From Kerstersia gyiorum (GTDB taxonomy: Bacteria; Pseudomonadota; Gammaproteobacteria; Burkholderiales; Burkholderiaceae_B): a stretch of DNA of 64,000 nucleotides. The position numbers were made by a program, and so were the translations under genes. Under the pieces are notes generated by a model. It saw only the letters and a list, made by a program, of their open reading frames with translations, made no database searches and was not told the origin of the DNA. Of this stretch, positions 53,068 through 60,748 are shown piece after piece (positions within the stretch are counted from its first letter, which is position 1; each line of letters begins with the position of its first letter). Where the stretch lies: contig NZ_SGWZ01000004.1 in NCBI RefSeq assembly GCF_004216755.1, positions 80,059 to 144,058 on the forward strand, written 5' to 3'.

Positions 53068-54120
53068 TTATTGTCCTTTGGAGGTGGGTTTGCTGCCGCT
53101 CCAGGCGGTGATGCGCTCGCCATCGACCTCACCGACCATGATGGCACCGCTGTTCTGGAAGTTGGAGGGATGTTCAAGCCGTATACGCCCTTCGTTGTCC
53201 TGGATGACGGCGTAGGCGGTCTTGCCTGTCTGCATGGTGCCGACCAGTCGCCAGGACCTGGACATGGCTTGCCGAGGTTGGGCGCGTGTTGCCGGCGTGG
53301 ATGCGGGCAACGCTGAATTTGTCTTGGAATCAACGTAACCGGTTGATGTGGCTGAAATATCGGTTTTTGATGAGCTGCCAAAAAAAGCCAGCGAGTTATA
53401 AACGCCGAAGATCCCCACGCTTAGGAAAGACACGGCTTTAATCCACAACCAGGGATTTTTCAGGACGTTCTGGCGATCATCGACTTGCAGTTCCTTGCCT
53501 GCGCCGCCGGTATAGCTGCTGTAGAGCGGGAAGATTTGCGGGTCATACCGCTTGCTCTCGACAGCCACACGGCCTTTCTGCGTCAGCTTGTAGCCTTCCC
53601 ACATTTCGACGCGATAGGTCTTGTTCAGGCCCAGCGTCTTGATTTTGGTGGTCTTGAAGGTGACTTCCACCACAACCTTGAGGATGCGGTGCAGATCGGA
53701 AATGTCCTGCACCATCAGCACCAGGTCGCAGCACACCTTGGTATCGGGATGGACGAAGTGGCGGTGCTCGCGGAAGAACACCTTGTGTTCGGCCAGCAGC
53801 TTGCAGTCCGTTCCCCAGAAGCGCCACGCTTCATCAATGCAGATGATGTCGCCGGGCAGGCAGAAGGTATCGACGTTCTCGCCGTAGGGCAGGAAGTCGG
53901 CTTTGCCTACGTCCTCATTCTTGCAATGCACGACCGATCCCAGGCATTCCGGTGCGATACCGTACTTGTCCTGGCAATAGGCACGGATTGCGTCACTGTC
54001 GATGCCATCCACGTTCGTGACCACGCGGCGGCCAGCCTTGACCGCAGGCACGATGACCGAGGACACGCATTCATAGCTTTTGCCTGATCCCATCAGGCCG
54101 GTGTAGGCATTGATGGGCAT
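53068..54120 (-). CDS. Zot/pI-family assembly ATPase
   Basis: A 350-residue inner-membrane assembly protein. The N-terminal ATPase has Walker A TGLMGSGKSYE (7-17) and Walker B-like DIICIDEAWRFWG. One membrane helix follows near residue 230-250 (WIKAVSFLSVGIFGVYNSL), then a periplasmic tail. This is the pI/Zot architecture that drives extrusion with the secretin. It ends one base before the secretin start. Confidence 0.93.
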   Translation of the reverse strand: MPINAYTGLMGSGKSYECVSSVIVPAVKAGRRVVTNVDGIDSDAIRAYCQDKYGIAPECLGSVVHCKNEDVGKADFLPYGENVDTFCLPGDIICIDEAWRFWGTDCKLLAEHKVFFREHRHFVHPDTKVCCDLVLMVQDISDLHRILKVVVEVTFKTTKIKTLGLNKTYRVEMWEGYKLTQKGRVAVESKRYDPQIFPLYSSYTGGAGKELQVDDRQNVLKNPWLWIKAVSFLSVGIFGVYNSLAFFGSSSKTDISATSTGYVDSKTNSALPASTPATRAQPRQAMSRSWRLVGTMQTGKTAYAVIQDNEGRIRLEHPSNFQNSGAIMVGEVDGERITAWSGSKPTSKGQ

Positions 54121-54123
54121 GGC

Positions 54124-54411
54124 TTATCCGATGATCGGCATGCGCCGGATGATGAAGCGCGTGGCATAGGCCGATACCACCATTGCAATGCCAGCTTGCA
54201 TCTGGAACACGTCCAGGAAATACCAAGTGGCGGCACCGATGCCGGACAGCGCATCATCGACGGCCCCGGTTCCAGGCAGCAGTGCCACAATGAAGCCGAC
54301 GAACTCCGAAGTGATGAAATACAGCGCGAAGAACAGCACGAACTTGACCAGAAGCGAACGAAACACCCAGGACAGAACGCTATTCAACGCAGAGAGCAGA
54401 ATTCCGAACAT
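54124..54411 (-). CDS. pVI-like minor coat protein (DUF2523)
   Basis: A 95-residue hydrophobic protein with three helices: MFGILLSALNSVLSWVFRSL, FVLFFALYFITSEFVGFIVALL and GIAMVVSAYATRFIIRR. It matches the DUF2523 family found between pIII and pI in inoviruses. It caps the virion end together with the adsorption protein. It starts 7 bp after the pIII stop. Confidence 0.85.
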   Translation of the reverse strand: MFGILLSALNSVLSWVFRSLLVKFVLFFALYFITSEFVGFIVALLPGTGAVDDALSGIGAATWYFLDVFQMQAGIAMVVSAYATRFIIRRMPIIG

Positions 54412-54418
54412 GGCACCC

Positions 54419-55795
54419 TCACGCGGACAGGACGATGAACAGCGCGATCAGCGCCCAGGCCAGCAGCATGGCGGCCTGGATGATGGCTTTGTTGTCGTCG
54501 ATCAGGATGCAGTGGGCATCGAGCACGTGTGTGCCGTACAGCTCGATGGTCGGGCGTGGGCATTCCCCTGCATGTGACGATGGCTTGTAGCCACGCAAGT
54601 CAGGCAGCATGTCCAGAATGGGCTGCACGATTTGCTGTGCTGTGGGGATGGCCTCCAATGCTGGCGCACCGATTCCGGGGTCTGGGCCAAGATTGGTGAC
54701 TGGGTTTTCCGCGCCCGGATTGCTTGTATTGCTATTCGGAATGGCTGGCGTTGGGCGCGATGCCGTAGGGTTGGAAGGTAGCGCCCAAGGATTTGGCCTA
54801 TCATTCGTGACAGGGTTTGGAGACACGAAATCCCTCACTGTAGGCGCAAGCTCTGGATTAGCTTGCAACCAAGGGGCAGCATCTTCTGCCGTCAAGGGAT
54901 TGGATTGCGGGTATGGCAAACCGTCATAACCCGGTTCAGATGCAGCTTGCTGCCATGCGCGATTGGCAAGACCAGCGAGCAAAGCGGGATTCAATGGCTG
55001 TGCAAGTACTTCTTCGGGCAACGCTTCGATAGCCTCTTGCGGCGTCAAGCCGTCGCGGTCATCGACGACATTTTCAACGGGAAAACTATAGCCAGCGCAT
55101 CCCAGTTCAGTCGCAAAAAAAGTACCTTTAGCGCACTGATTCGGAGGCCCGTTCATGTCGAGCACTGCGCCCTGCAATTCACAAAATATGTTTGTCGCTG
55201 AGTGTGCGCGACATTGAATGTTTGGGTCTGGCGTTTCCCCCAGAACAGATTTACGACTGAAATATGCCTGCTTCGCCATCGCATAGCCATCACCTCCCCA
55301 TGCCTGATGCGACGTGTAGCGATCAGTCCAGACAGTCGCCCGCCATGCAGGAACCCCAGGGGTGATGCCTGATGAAGGGTCGCGCTCACCAGCCATATCG
55401 CTAGACTGGTCGATCAACCCATCATCGCGGAATATCCAGTTCACTAGTGCATCAAGGCCCAAGCTGACTGCATACGTGACAACGGCCCCGATTCCAGCAG
55501 CAATAGCCACAGTAGCCCACGCCGGAGCTGTTACTGCTCCCACTGTTACCGCTGCTGCAGCACCACCTATTGCAGCATTCGATAACCTAGGCCCTACTCT
55601 AGCCACCGTGTTCATGAAACGATGATCGTTTGCTGCAAAGCCACGACGCTGCATGCCTTGTTGCAATGTCCCCGATATGGCGCGTGTGACGCGCTCAGGC
55701 TCTGGCGTAGGCTTCGGGAGTGCTTGGGAAAAGACCGGCTGGAAGGAAATCAGCAGCCAGACAAAAAACACGATCATGAAGCGGCAGAGGCTCAT
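54419..55795 (-). CDS. pIII-like adsorption protein
   Basis: A 458-residue protein with an N-terminal signal (MSLCRFMIVFFVWLLISFQP). It has a glycine/alanine-rich hydrophobic region near residues 70-120, a Pro/Asn-rich low-complexity linker (PNPVTNDRPNPWALPSNPTA onward) and a C-terminal membrane anchor (AAMLLAWALIALFIVLSA). That is the layout of pIII, which binds the host pilus. The start ATG 55795 overlaps the stop of a small upstream gene (TAATG). The upstream in-frame extension to 55939 would lack a signal peptide. Confidence 0.82.
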   Translation of the reverse strand: MSLCRFMIVFFVWLLISFQPVFSQALPKPTPEPERVTRAISGTLQQGMQRRGFAANDHRFMNTVARVGPRLSNAAIGGAAAAVTVGAVTAPAWATVAIAAGIGAVVTYAVSLGLDALVNWIFRDDGLIDQSSDMAGERDPSSGITPGVPAWRATVWTDRYTSHQAWGGDGYAMAKQAYFSRKSVLGETPDPNIQCRAHSATNIFCELQGAVLDMNGPPNQCAKGTFFATELGCAGYSFPVENVVDDRDGLTPQEAIEALPEEVLAQPLNPALLAGLANRAWQQAASEPGYDGLPYPQSNPLTAEDAAPWLQANPELAPTVRDFVSPNPVTNDRPNPWALPSNPTASRPTPAIPNSNTSNPGAENPVTNLGPDPGIGAPALEAIPTAQQIVQPILDMLPDLRGYKPSSHAGECPRPTIELYGTHVLDAHCILIDDNKAIIQAAMLLAWALIALFIVLSA

Positions 55796-55884
55796 TACTC
55801 CAATCCTTTGATCAACGCCCAAGCGCACGCGATGCCCCAGGCAAATATGACGAGATACCAAAGCTGGGTAATCACGATTTGCAA
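55795..55884 (-). CDS. 29-residue membrane protein, candidate pVII/pIX-like coat protein
   Basis: A short frame starting at TTG 55884 (or GTG 55875) encodes MQIVITQLWYLVIFAWGIAC followed by AWALIKGLE, essentially one membrane helix with a charged end. Its TAA shares a base with the pIII ATG (TAATG), so translation is coupled. It lies between the major coat and pIII genes, where other inoviruses encode 30-residue minor coat proteins. Size, hydrophobicity and coupling support it; the start codon is uncertain. Confidence 0.6.
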   Translation of the reverse strand: MQIVITQLWYLVIFAWGIACAWALIKGLE

Positions 55885-55948
55885 GTTCCAAAGAGGTGGA
55901 TGCCCAGGCAGGATGGCCAGTCCTGCCCGAGTCAGTCATGCGGCCGAA

Positions 55949-56191
55949 TCAACCGCCACGAATCCAGCGAAGCGCCATGCGGGCGGCAGTCATGGTGGCG
56001 TAGATCGCTGCCAGCACACCAGCTACTGCCATCACCGCCGTGATAACGTCAGCCGCATTGAATACGCTCGTGATCGACGTAAGGTCGATGCTGCCGGCCT
56101 CCTGGGCCATGACGGCACCCGATGCCAGCGTCAGTGCGGTAGCGCCCACAGCAGCGGCCACCGGTTTGAGGTTGAATTTCAGCTTCTTCAT
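55949..56191 (-). CDS. Major coat protein (pVIII-like)
   Basis: An 80-residue preprotein with a signal peptide (KPVAAAVGATALTLASGAVMAQ). The mature part is about 55 residues: a short acidic N-terminus (EAGSIDLTSI), one membrane helix (VITAVMAVAGVLAAIYATMT) and a basic end (RMALRWIRGG). These are the hallmarks of pVIII, which coats the virion and binds DNA by its basic tail. Confidence 0.9.
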   Translation of the reverse strand: MKKLKFNLKPVAAAVGATALTLASGAVMAQEAGSIDLTSITSVFNAADVITAVMAVAGVLAAIYATMTAARMALRWIRGG

Positions 56192-56245
56192 GTGAAGTTC
56201 CTTTTCTTGAAATTGGGCAGGAAACCGCCTGCCTGTCGGATTTAC

Positions 56246-56488
56246 CTAACCCCTGCGGATCAGGTTCAATACGGTTCCAACACCGCGCCCCAGCAGGAAG
56301 AACAGCACCACCACCGAAAGCCCCAGGCTGAATACCTGGGCAACATCAGCGGCATTCAGTGTGGGAATTGGGTTGCCTGCGGATTCCAGCGTTTCCCGTT
56401 CGATGGCGATCTGCTGGCGATGCCGTACAGGGCAATCCGTCCCGGCGTCGGTGCTGATATCGCAGTACTGGAGATAGATGCGTGTCAT
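56246..56488 (-). CDS. Small inovirus membrane protein
   Basis: An 80-residue protein with a polar, cysteine-containing N-terminal half (YCDISTDAGTDCPVRH) and one C-terminal helix (VFSLGLSVVVLFFLLGRGVG) ending in a basic IRRG. It resembles a coat protein in its tail and lies just upstream of the major coat gene. It is probably a minor virion protein. Confidence 0.7.
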   Translation of the reverse strand: MTRIYLQYCDISTDAGTDCPVRHRQQIAIERETLESAGNPIPTLNAADVAQVFSLGLSVVVLFFLLGRGVGTVLNLIRRG

Positions 56489-56491
56489 GGT

Positions 56492-56698
56492 TCAAGCCTG
56501 GATGCACGGCACATAGATCAGGATGACCACGCCCCGGCCATCTAAGTGATCCTGCACGGCCTCGACGGCGCTTTCCGGTTCCTGGAACGGGTCTGCTGCC
56601 GTCAGGGCCATCACGTTGATGACGCCACCTTCGCCATCAGCGGCCAGAAATGAGCCGTCTTCGGTGCTCTGCACCAGATAGCGAGGAACGCACCACAT
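56492..56698 (-). CDS. Small phage protein of unknown function
   Basis: A 68-residue soluble, acidic protein (MWCVPRYLVQSTEDGSFLAA) with no membrane helix or known motif. It is packed with 2-3 bp gaps between the ssDNA-binding and minor coat genes, so it is probably translated. I do not recognise a family. Confidence 0.6.
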   Translation of the reverse strand: MWCVPRYLVQSTEDGSFLAADGEGGVINVMALTAADPFQEPESAVEAVQDHLDGRGVVILIYVPCIQA

Positions 56699-56700
56699 GG

Positions 56701-57012
56701 TCAGGCCGCCTTCGTGGGCTTCGCCAGCTCGATGGGCTGCAAGCTGGTGATGACGGTCTTTTGCGTCTTACCGTTGGTGACGATTTCCAATTCTGCTTCG
56801 GCCACCAATGGGAAAGGCAGGTGCTTGAGCTTGTGGAACTCCTCGGAGGTGCCGTAGTTGTATTCCACGGTGGCAAAGCCCTTGCCCATGCCTTTGCTAT
56901 CGTCCAGGTCGGTTTGCACGTAAATCTTGGTGCTGTCGTACTCCTGGCCGCTTTCCAGCTTACCCTTCGAGCCTTTGACGCCAGCGATGGTGATACGGGT
57001 ATTGAATTTCAT
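56701..57012 (-). CDS. Probable ssDNA-binding protein (pV-like)
   Basis: A 103-residue, mainly beta-strand protein (MKFNTRITIAGVKGSKGKLE; TKIYVQTDLDD; KGFATVEYNYGTS). Its size and position directly after Rep fit the pV/DUF1293-type proteins that coat phage ssDNA before packaging. The assignment rests more on position than on motifs. Confidence 0.65.
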   Translation of the reverse strand: MKFNTRITIAGVKGSKGKLESGQEYDSTKIYVQTDLDDSKGMGKGFATVEYNYGTSEEFHKLKHLPFPLVAEAELEIVTNGKTQKTVITSLQPIELAKPTKAA

Positions 57013-57038
57013 GATGTCGATTCCTTATCCGGCGTCGG

Positions 57039-58142
57039 TTAAGCCGCCACGCTGGCCGGTTCAGCGGGCTTCAATATGCGTTGGATGCCCTGTTTCAACA
57101 GAGCGTTGGGGACGGTGCGTAGACTGCGCGGCAGCTCACGGGCTGCATGCTTTTCGATCAGGTCACCAATCCAGGCTATGCCCTCCAGGCTCGCATCAAA
57201 TGCGCGGGTCAGATGCACCAGGGATGGGGCAACGGTAGTTTCAAGCCAGCGTAATTTGCGCTTGACCACGGCATCGGTGGTCACGTCTTCGAGTTTGGGC
57301 TTGGTCTTGATGCGGATGGCCTCGGACACGTCCAGCAGTTCTTGCAGGTATGGATGCGCCCCGGCGAAATACTTGTCAGGTTCGATCAGACATTCCAGCG
57401 GCAGGATGCGATCCTGTGACCAGTAGCGCAGCTCAATGCGCCACCAGGACGATTCCATATCCTTGTAGGCATGGCCTTTGTCATAGGCGTTGACCAGCTT
57501 TGCACCACGTCGGCCCACGTAGTAGCTACGGGAATGGCCTGCATCCCAATAGCCATCGGTGCGTCCCTGGGGCCGTCTGCCGAGGTAGTCGAAACCGCCA
57601 TTCATGCAGGCTTCGCGCACACCTTCGACACCACCACATCCCCCCTCGAAGAAGTCCAGGGCAATATCAATGCGAGATAGCCGAGCATTGAGCGGCACCA
57701 GGAAGTCATACATGGCCTGACGCCAGCCGGGTTTGGCGAATGTGCAGCCACTGCCGTTGAGCATGATCAGGTAGGTATCGCGCTGGTACACGCCGCCACC
57801 GGACACGCTGCCAACTTCCTCACCTTCATCGTTCAGGATGCGCAAGGTGCTGTCGTAGTAGTTGCGGCCAGGGCGCAGGTCACCGATCTGAAAGCCTGTG
57901 ATTGCGGCCACTTTCTTGGCCAGGATCGCCATAACCTGGACTTCGGTGACGAACTCACCTTCATGGTGTTCGTTGCTCAGCGTCCAGAACAGAGAATTGA
58001 AAAGATCGGTTCCCTTGATCGTGGTCGAGAGCCAATCCACCGAGCAGCGGTCTTTGCTGGTGGTCTGTGCCTGGGCCAATGTCATTTTGACGCGGCGGCC
58101 TTCGAGCACCAGCTTTTCGTCTTTGGTCAGGCGGTGCTTCAT
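57039..58142 (-). CDS. Replication initiation protein (rolling-circle, RstA/pII-like)
   Basis: A 367-residue replication protein of the phage/plasmid replication (Rep_trans-like) family. VDWLSTTIKGTDLF near the N-terminus, LSRIDIALDFFEGG and YVGRRGAKLVNAYDKGHAYK are typical, and WWRIELRYWSQDRILPLECL follows. It should nick the viral-strand origin for rolling-circle replication. The start is just inside the end of the upstream small gene. Confidence 0.87.
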   Translation of the reverse strand: MKHRLTKDEKLVLEGRRVKMTLAQAQTTSKDRCSVDWLSTTIKGTDLFNSLFWTLSNEHHEGEFVTEVQVMAILAKKVAAITGFQIGDLRPGRNYYDSTLRILNDEGEEVGSVSGGGVYQRDTYLIMLNGSGCTFAKPGWRQAMYDFLVPLNARLSRIDIALDFFEGGCGGVEGVREACMNGGFDYLGRRPQGRTDGYWDAGHSRSYYVGRRGAKLVNAYDKGHAYKDMESSWWRIELRYWSQDRILPLECLIEPDKYFAGAHPYLQELLDVSEAIRIKTKPKLEDVTTDAVVKRKLRWLETTVAPSLVHLTRAFDASLEGIAWIGDLIEKHAARELPRSLRTVPNALLKQGIQRILKPAEPASVAA

Positions 58143-58399
58143 TGCTTCACCCCCATACCTGCGGCTTTGCCGTTTCTCCCCGTTTTACTCGGGGGGGTGC
58201 CGCTGCCTGCTGTCGCCCCGCGGCTGTCCTCGCGGAGCTGCGGGCAGGCGCGGGCCGACAGCGGTTCGGTGCGTACAGCCGCCGTGTGCAATGTGGAGCC
58301 ACTGCCAGCCAGTCGGGCATACTGCACCATGCCTTTGCTGAGCAGTTCGGGCCAGAAGTCGAGCTGGACACGCTTGGGTTTGATGGTGCGGGGTTTCAT
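58139..58399 (-). CDS. Small basic phage protein of unknown function
   Basis: An 86-residue basic protein (MKPRTIKPKRVQLDFWPELL). Its C-terminal half (TEPLSARACPQLREDSRGAT onward) looks low in complexity. It overlaps Rep by 4 bp and the next upstream gene by 4 bp, so it is part of the early operon. Function unknown. Confidence 0.55.
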   Translation of the reverse strand: MKPRTIKPKRVQLDFWPELLSKGMVQYARLAGSGSTLHTAAVRTEPLSARACPQLREDSRGATAGSGTPPSKTGRNGKAAGMGVKQ

Positions 58400-58587
58400 G
58401 CCGATTTCCCCATGCTGATGAGCAGACGGGCGCGGTCGCGCAGTTGCTGAGTCAACAGGAACATGCCTTCGTAGATGGCATGGGCCTCTGGCATCTGGTT
58501 GGTGTCGGTCAGTTGAAGGCGCAGCGCGGCGAGTGTGCGCAGGTGCTCGGCGTCAGTAACGACCAGGTGGGCAATGGGACTCATCAC
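58396..58587 (-). CDS. Small helical phage protein of unknown function
   Basis: A 63-residue helical protein (LRTLAALRLQLTDTNQMPEA) joined by 4-bp overlaps to both neighbours. No motif is recognised. The coupling supports it being a real gene of the early operon. Confidence 0.55.
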   Translation of the reverse strand: MMSPIAHLVVTDAEHLRTLAALRLQLTDTNQMPEAHAIYEGMFLLTQQLRDRARLLISMGKSA

Positions 58588-58820
58588 AGTGCGAACTCCG
58601 CTGCCCGTTCTGCGGCCTTGATGCGCACGACCTCCACATTGATGAAGATGCGCTTGCCGATCTTGACGGTAGGCCAGTAGCCACGTTCGGACTGTTTGAT
58701 GAGGACGCCAAGGGGGAGGCCGATCGCATGAGCAAATGCCTCTCGACTGACGAGCGGGCTGTAGATCGTCTGCACGAGCGTCGCGCTGTCTGGCTTTGAA
58801 CTTTGATCAACTTGTCGCAC
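58584..58820 (-). CDS. Excisionase/AlpA-like DNA-binding protein
   Basis: A 78-residue protein starting with GTG 58820. The segment SREAFAHAIGLPLGVLIKQSERGYWPTVKIGKRIFINVEVVR resembles the winged helix of excisionases and AlpA-type regulators (helix, then G-Y-x-P-x-x-K-I-G wing). It is the first gene of the minus-strand operon and faces the repressor-like gene across an 18-bp palindrome, so it may act as a Cro/Xis-like switch. Confidence 0.65.
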   Translation of the reverse strand: MRQVDQSSKPDSATLVQTIYSPLVSREAFAHAIGLPLGVLIKQSERGYWPTVKIGKRIFINVEVVRIKAAERAAEFAL

Positions 58821-58839
58821 AATAGCCCCTCTGCTAAAA

Positions 58840-58872
58840 AATCTATGAAAGAAATAATCTTTCGAAAGATTA
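58840..58872. promoter_or_regulatory. Lysis-lysogeny style operator pair
   Basis: TAATCTTTCGAAAGATTA (58855-58872) is a perfect 18-bp palindrome. AATCTATGAAAGAAAT (58840-58855) is a degenerate copy 16 bp away. Both lie in the 70-bp gap between the divergent early operon and the repressor-like gene. Confidence 0.75.
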
Positions 58873-58890
58873 AATCATCAAGGATTGGCT

Positions 58891-59634
58891 ATGTCAACCT
58901 CTCAACATCCGTACGTCTGGAATTTGCGCAACCGGCTCGCGCTGCTGATAGAGCAGCAGGTGGATGAAAAGACGCGCTTCAAGGCGTTGGAAGCCTTGAC
59001 GAACATCAAGGCTACGCAGTGGCGAGATTTTTTTGCAGGTAAGCAACGACCAACGGCGGAGATGATCGAAGCTGCTAGTCGGCTATGGCCGGAGTACGCG
59101 TTCTGGCTAGTGACAGGTGTCTCAGACGCCGAGCATGGTCACATTGCGCCTTTCGGAGCTGATTTCCCGCGCAAGATGCCCCGGCAAGAGGCCGCTTCTA
59201 AGCTGTTCATCAAACGCATCGAAACTCTTGATGCATGCAAGGACGCGTTCAATGCAGACCCTGATTTCAATGATCCGATCATGCAGGAGCATGTGTTTGT
59301 GAACGGTTACCACCGCTCTGCTGCCCAGATGGGGTTTACCGAAGCACACACAGCGCGGTTGAGAGAATTGCAGAAAGAGTGCAGGCAACTTGAAGAGGCC
59401 AGGGTGCTGGAGCACGAAATCAAAGTGCGCATGCCAATCGAAAGCTACGAAGACACAGAGCGCGAGCATCCCAGGCGCGTAAAACAGCTTGCAAAGCTCA
59501 AACCTGTGACATATTCGGATGACGCGGTCGAAGATTTAGAGCAACGGTTGAAAGCTGAACAGGAGCGTTTGGAGCGATACAAGCGAATCGAACACCGATA
59601 CAAACTGGCGCAGCATGGCACTACAGAAGACTGA
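58891..59634 (+). CDS. Phage repressor-like protein
   Basis: A 247-residue protein. The N-terminal 70 residues (WNLRNRLALLIEQQVDEKTR; FKALEALTNIKATQWRDFFA; RPTAEMIEAASRLWPEYAFW) look like a Cro/CI-type helix-turn-helix. The C-terminal half is a long charged coiled coil (QKECRQLEEARVLEHEIKVR; DLEQRLKAEQERLERYKRIE). ATG 58891 has AAGGA six bases upstream; an in-frame TTG at 58885 is less likely. Its location next to the operator and integrase suggests lysogeny control. Confidence 0.7.
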   Translation: MSTSQHPYVWNLRNRLALLIEQQVDEKTRFKALEALTNIKATQWRDFFAGKQRPTAEMIEAASRLWPEYAFWLVTGVSDAEHGHIAPFGADFPRKMPRQEAASKLFIKRIETLDACKDAFNADPDFNDPIMQEHVFVNGYHRSAAQMGFTEAHTARLRELQKECRQLEEARVLEHEIKVRMPIESYEDTEREHPRRVKQLAKLKPVTYSDDAVEDLEQRLKAEQERLERYKRIEHRYKLAQHGTTED

Positions 59635-60622
59635 GTCAGGCTGGTTGGTTGATATCCAGCCTGGAGGGCGTGGTGGTCGGCGGTTTAGAAAGACGTTCCG
59701 TACGCAAGCCGAGGCGAAAAGTTGGGAAGCATGGATAAAAACTCAAGTCAATCTGGCGACCGATTGGGAGCCAGAAAAACGAGACATGCGCCGCCTCTCA
59801 AGTTTGGTAGACCTCTGGTACTCGCATCACGGTACCGGTTTGGCTGCTGGACATGACACCTTCAAGCGTTTGAAGGCAATGACCGCAGCGATGGGTGATC
59901 CTGCTGTCGATTTGTTTAGCGTCAATACGTTTGTCGCGTACAGAACAAAGCGGTTGGATGCTGGGATCTCCGCAAACAACATGAACCGTGAGCATGCCTA
60001 CTTGAGGGCCATGTTCAACGAGTTGGCCCGGCTGGGATACTGGAATAAGCCTAACCCACTAGGAAAACTGCGCCAGTTCCGGGTGCAGGAGGCCGAGCTA
60101 ACCTACCTGACTGATGAACAGATTGTGAGGCTGTTGGGCGAGCTGCGGGCGTCGAGGAATCCGCATGTCGAGCTGATCACGCGGTTGTGTCTCGCTACCG
60201 GAGCAAGGTGGAGCGAAGTCGAGTCTATGCGGGAATCGCAGGTTCACGATGGGTTTATCCAGTTTGCGCGAACCAAGTCCACAAAGACGCGGGCTGTACC
60301 GATTGATCGAGAGCTGGTTGACGAGGTGCGTAAACACAATCAGCGCCATGGGACGTTGGGGAAAATTTTTGCGTCGAGCATGCCTGCGTTTCGCATGGCG
60401 CTAGAGCGTTCGAAGATCACTTTGCCTGATGGGCAGATGACCCATGTGCTGCGTCATACCTTCGCGAGTCATTTCATGATGAATGGTGGGAACATTCTGA
60501 CTCTGCAACGCATCCTGGGGCATTCGACAGTCACCGTCACGATGCGCTATGCCCATTTGTCGCCCGACCACCTGCAAGAGGCGAGGGCGCTGAACCCTCT
60601 GACGCGGTTGACACTTCGTTGA
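59615..60622 (+). CDS. Tyrosine-family site-specific integrase
   Basis: A 335-residue phage integrase. The N-terminal part (WLVDIQPGGRGGRRFRKTFR; QAEAKSWEAW) is an arm-binding domain. The catalytic residues are Arg198 in CLATGARWSEVES, His277 and Arg280 in THVLRHTFASHF, His303 in ILGHSTV and Tyr312 in MRYAHLS. It overlaps the repressor-like gene by 20 bp and lies 53 bp from the intact tRNA-Cys, its target. It catalyses integration and, with the Xis-like protein, excision. Confidence 0.93.
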   Translation: MALQKTESGWLVDIQPGGRGGRRFRKTFRTQAEAKSWEAWIKTQVNLATDWEPEKRDMRRLSSLVDLWYSHHGTGLAAGHDTFKRLKAMTAAMGDPAVDLFSVNTFVAYRTKRLDAGISANNMNREHAYLRAMFNELARLGYWNKPNPLGKLRQFRVQEAELTYLTDEQIVRLLGELRASRNPHVELITRLCLATGARWSEVESMRESQVHDGFIQFARTKSTKTRAVPIDRELVDEVRKHNQRHGTLGKIFASSMPAFRMALERSKITLPDGQMTHVLRHTFASHFMMNGGNILTLQRILGHSTVTVTMRYAHLSPDHLQEARALNPLTRLTLR

Positions 60623-60631
60623 CACCAGAAT

Positions 60632-60664
60632 GAAAAAAGGACCTACGTCAGAAACGTAAGTCCT
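60632..60664 (-). terminator. tRNA-Cys terminator supplied by the prophage
   Basis: On the minus strand GGACTTACGT and ACGTAGGTCC form a stem with loop TTCTG, followed by six Ts. It immediately follows the intact tRNA and also faces the integrase end. Confidence 0.8.
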
Positions 60665-60674
60665 TGATTTCATT

Positions 60675-60720
60675 TGGAGGCGCAAGCCGGAATCGAACCG
60701 ACGTACACGGATTTGCAATC
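60675..60720. repeat. attR: tRNA 3' half restored by the prophage
   Basis: 46 bp identical to attL at 47814. The crossover must lie within this segment, which covers the anticodon loop to the CCA end. The restored tRNA shows no mismatch in its stems. Confidence 0.9.
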
Positions 60721-60748
60721 CGCTGCATAACCACTCTGCCATTGCGCC
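60675..60748 (-). tRNA. tRNA-Cys (anticodon GCA), prophage target
   Basis: A 74-nt tRNA with encoded CCA. The acceptor stem GGCGCAA pairs with TTGCGCC; the anticodon arm GCGGATTGCAAATCCGT shows anticodon GCA; the T-arm is CGGTTCGATTCCGG-like. Bases 60675-60720 are duplicated at 47814-47859 as the prophage att site, so the 3' half now present was supplied by phage DNA. Confidence 0.95.

Larger units (their letters stand above)
47814..60720. mobile_element. Integrated filamentous prophage (inovirus) in tRNA-Cys
   Basis: A 12.9-kb element bounded by 46-bp direct repeats of the tRNA-Cys 3' half. At the right end are a tyrosine integrase and repressor-like gene. The minus-strand morphogenesis block runs excisionase-like gene, two small genes, Rep, ssDNA-binding protein, small proteins, major coat, a 29-residue membrane protein, pIII-like adsorption protein, pVI-like protein, Zot/pI and secretin. 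This order is diagnostic of inoviruses. To the left is a 3.8-kb cargo region with an antitoxin tail, an EexN-like lipoprotein, a phosphatase, nested hairpins and a GmrSD-type enzyme. All phage genes appear intact, so it may be active. Confidence 0.9.
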
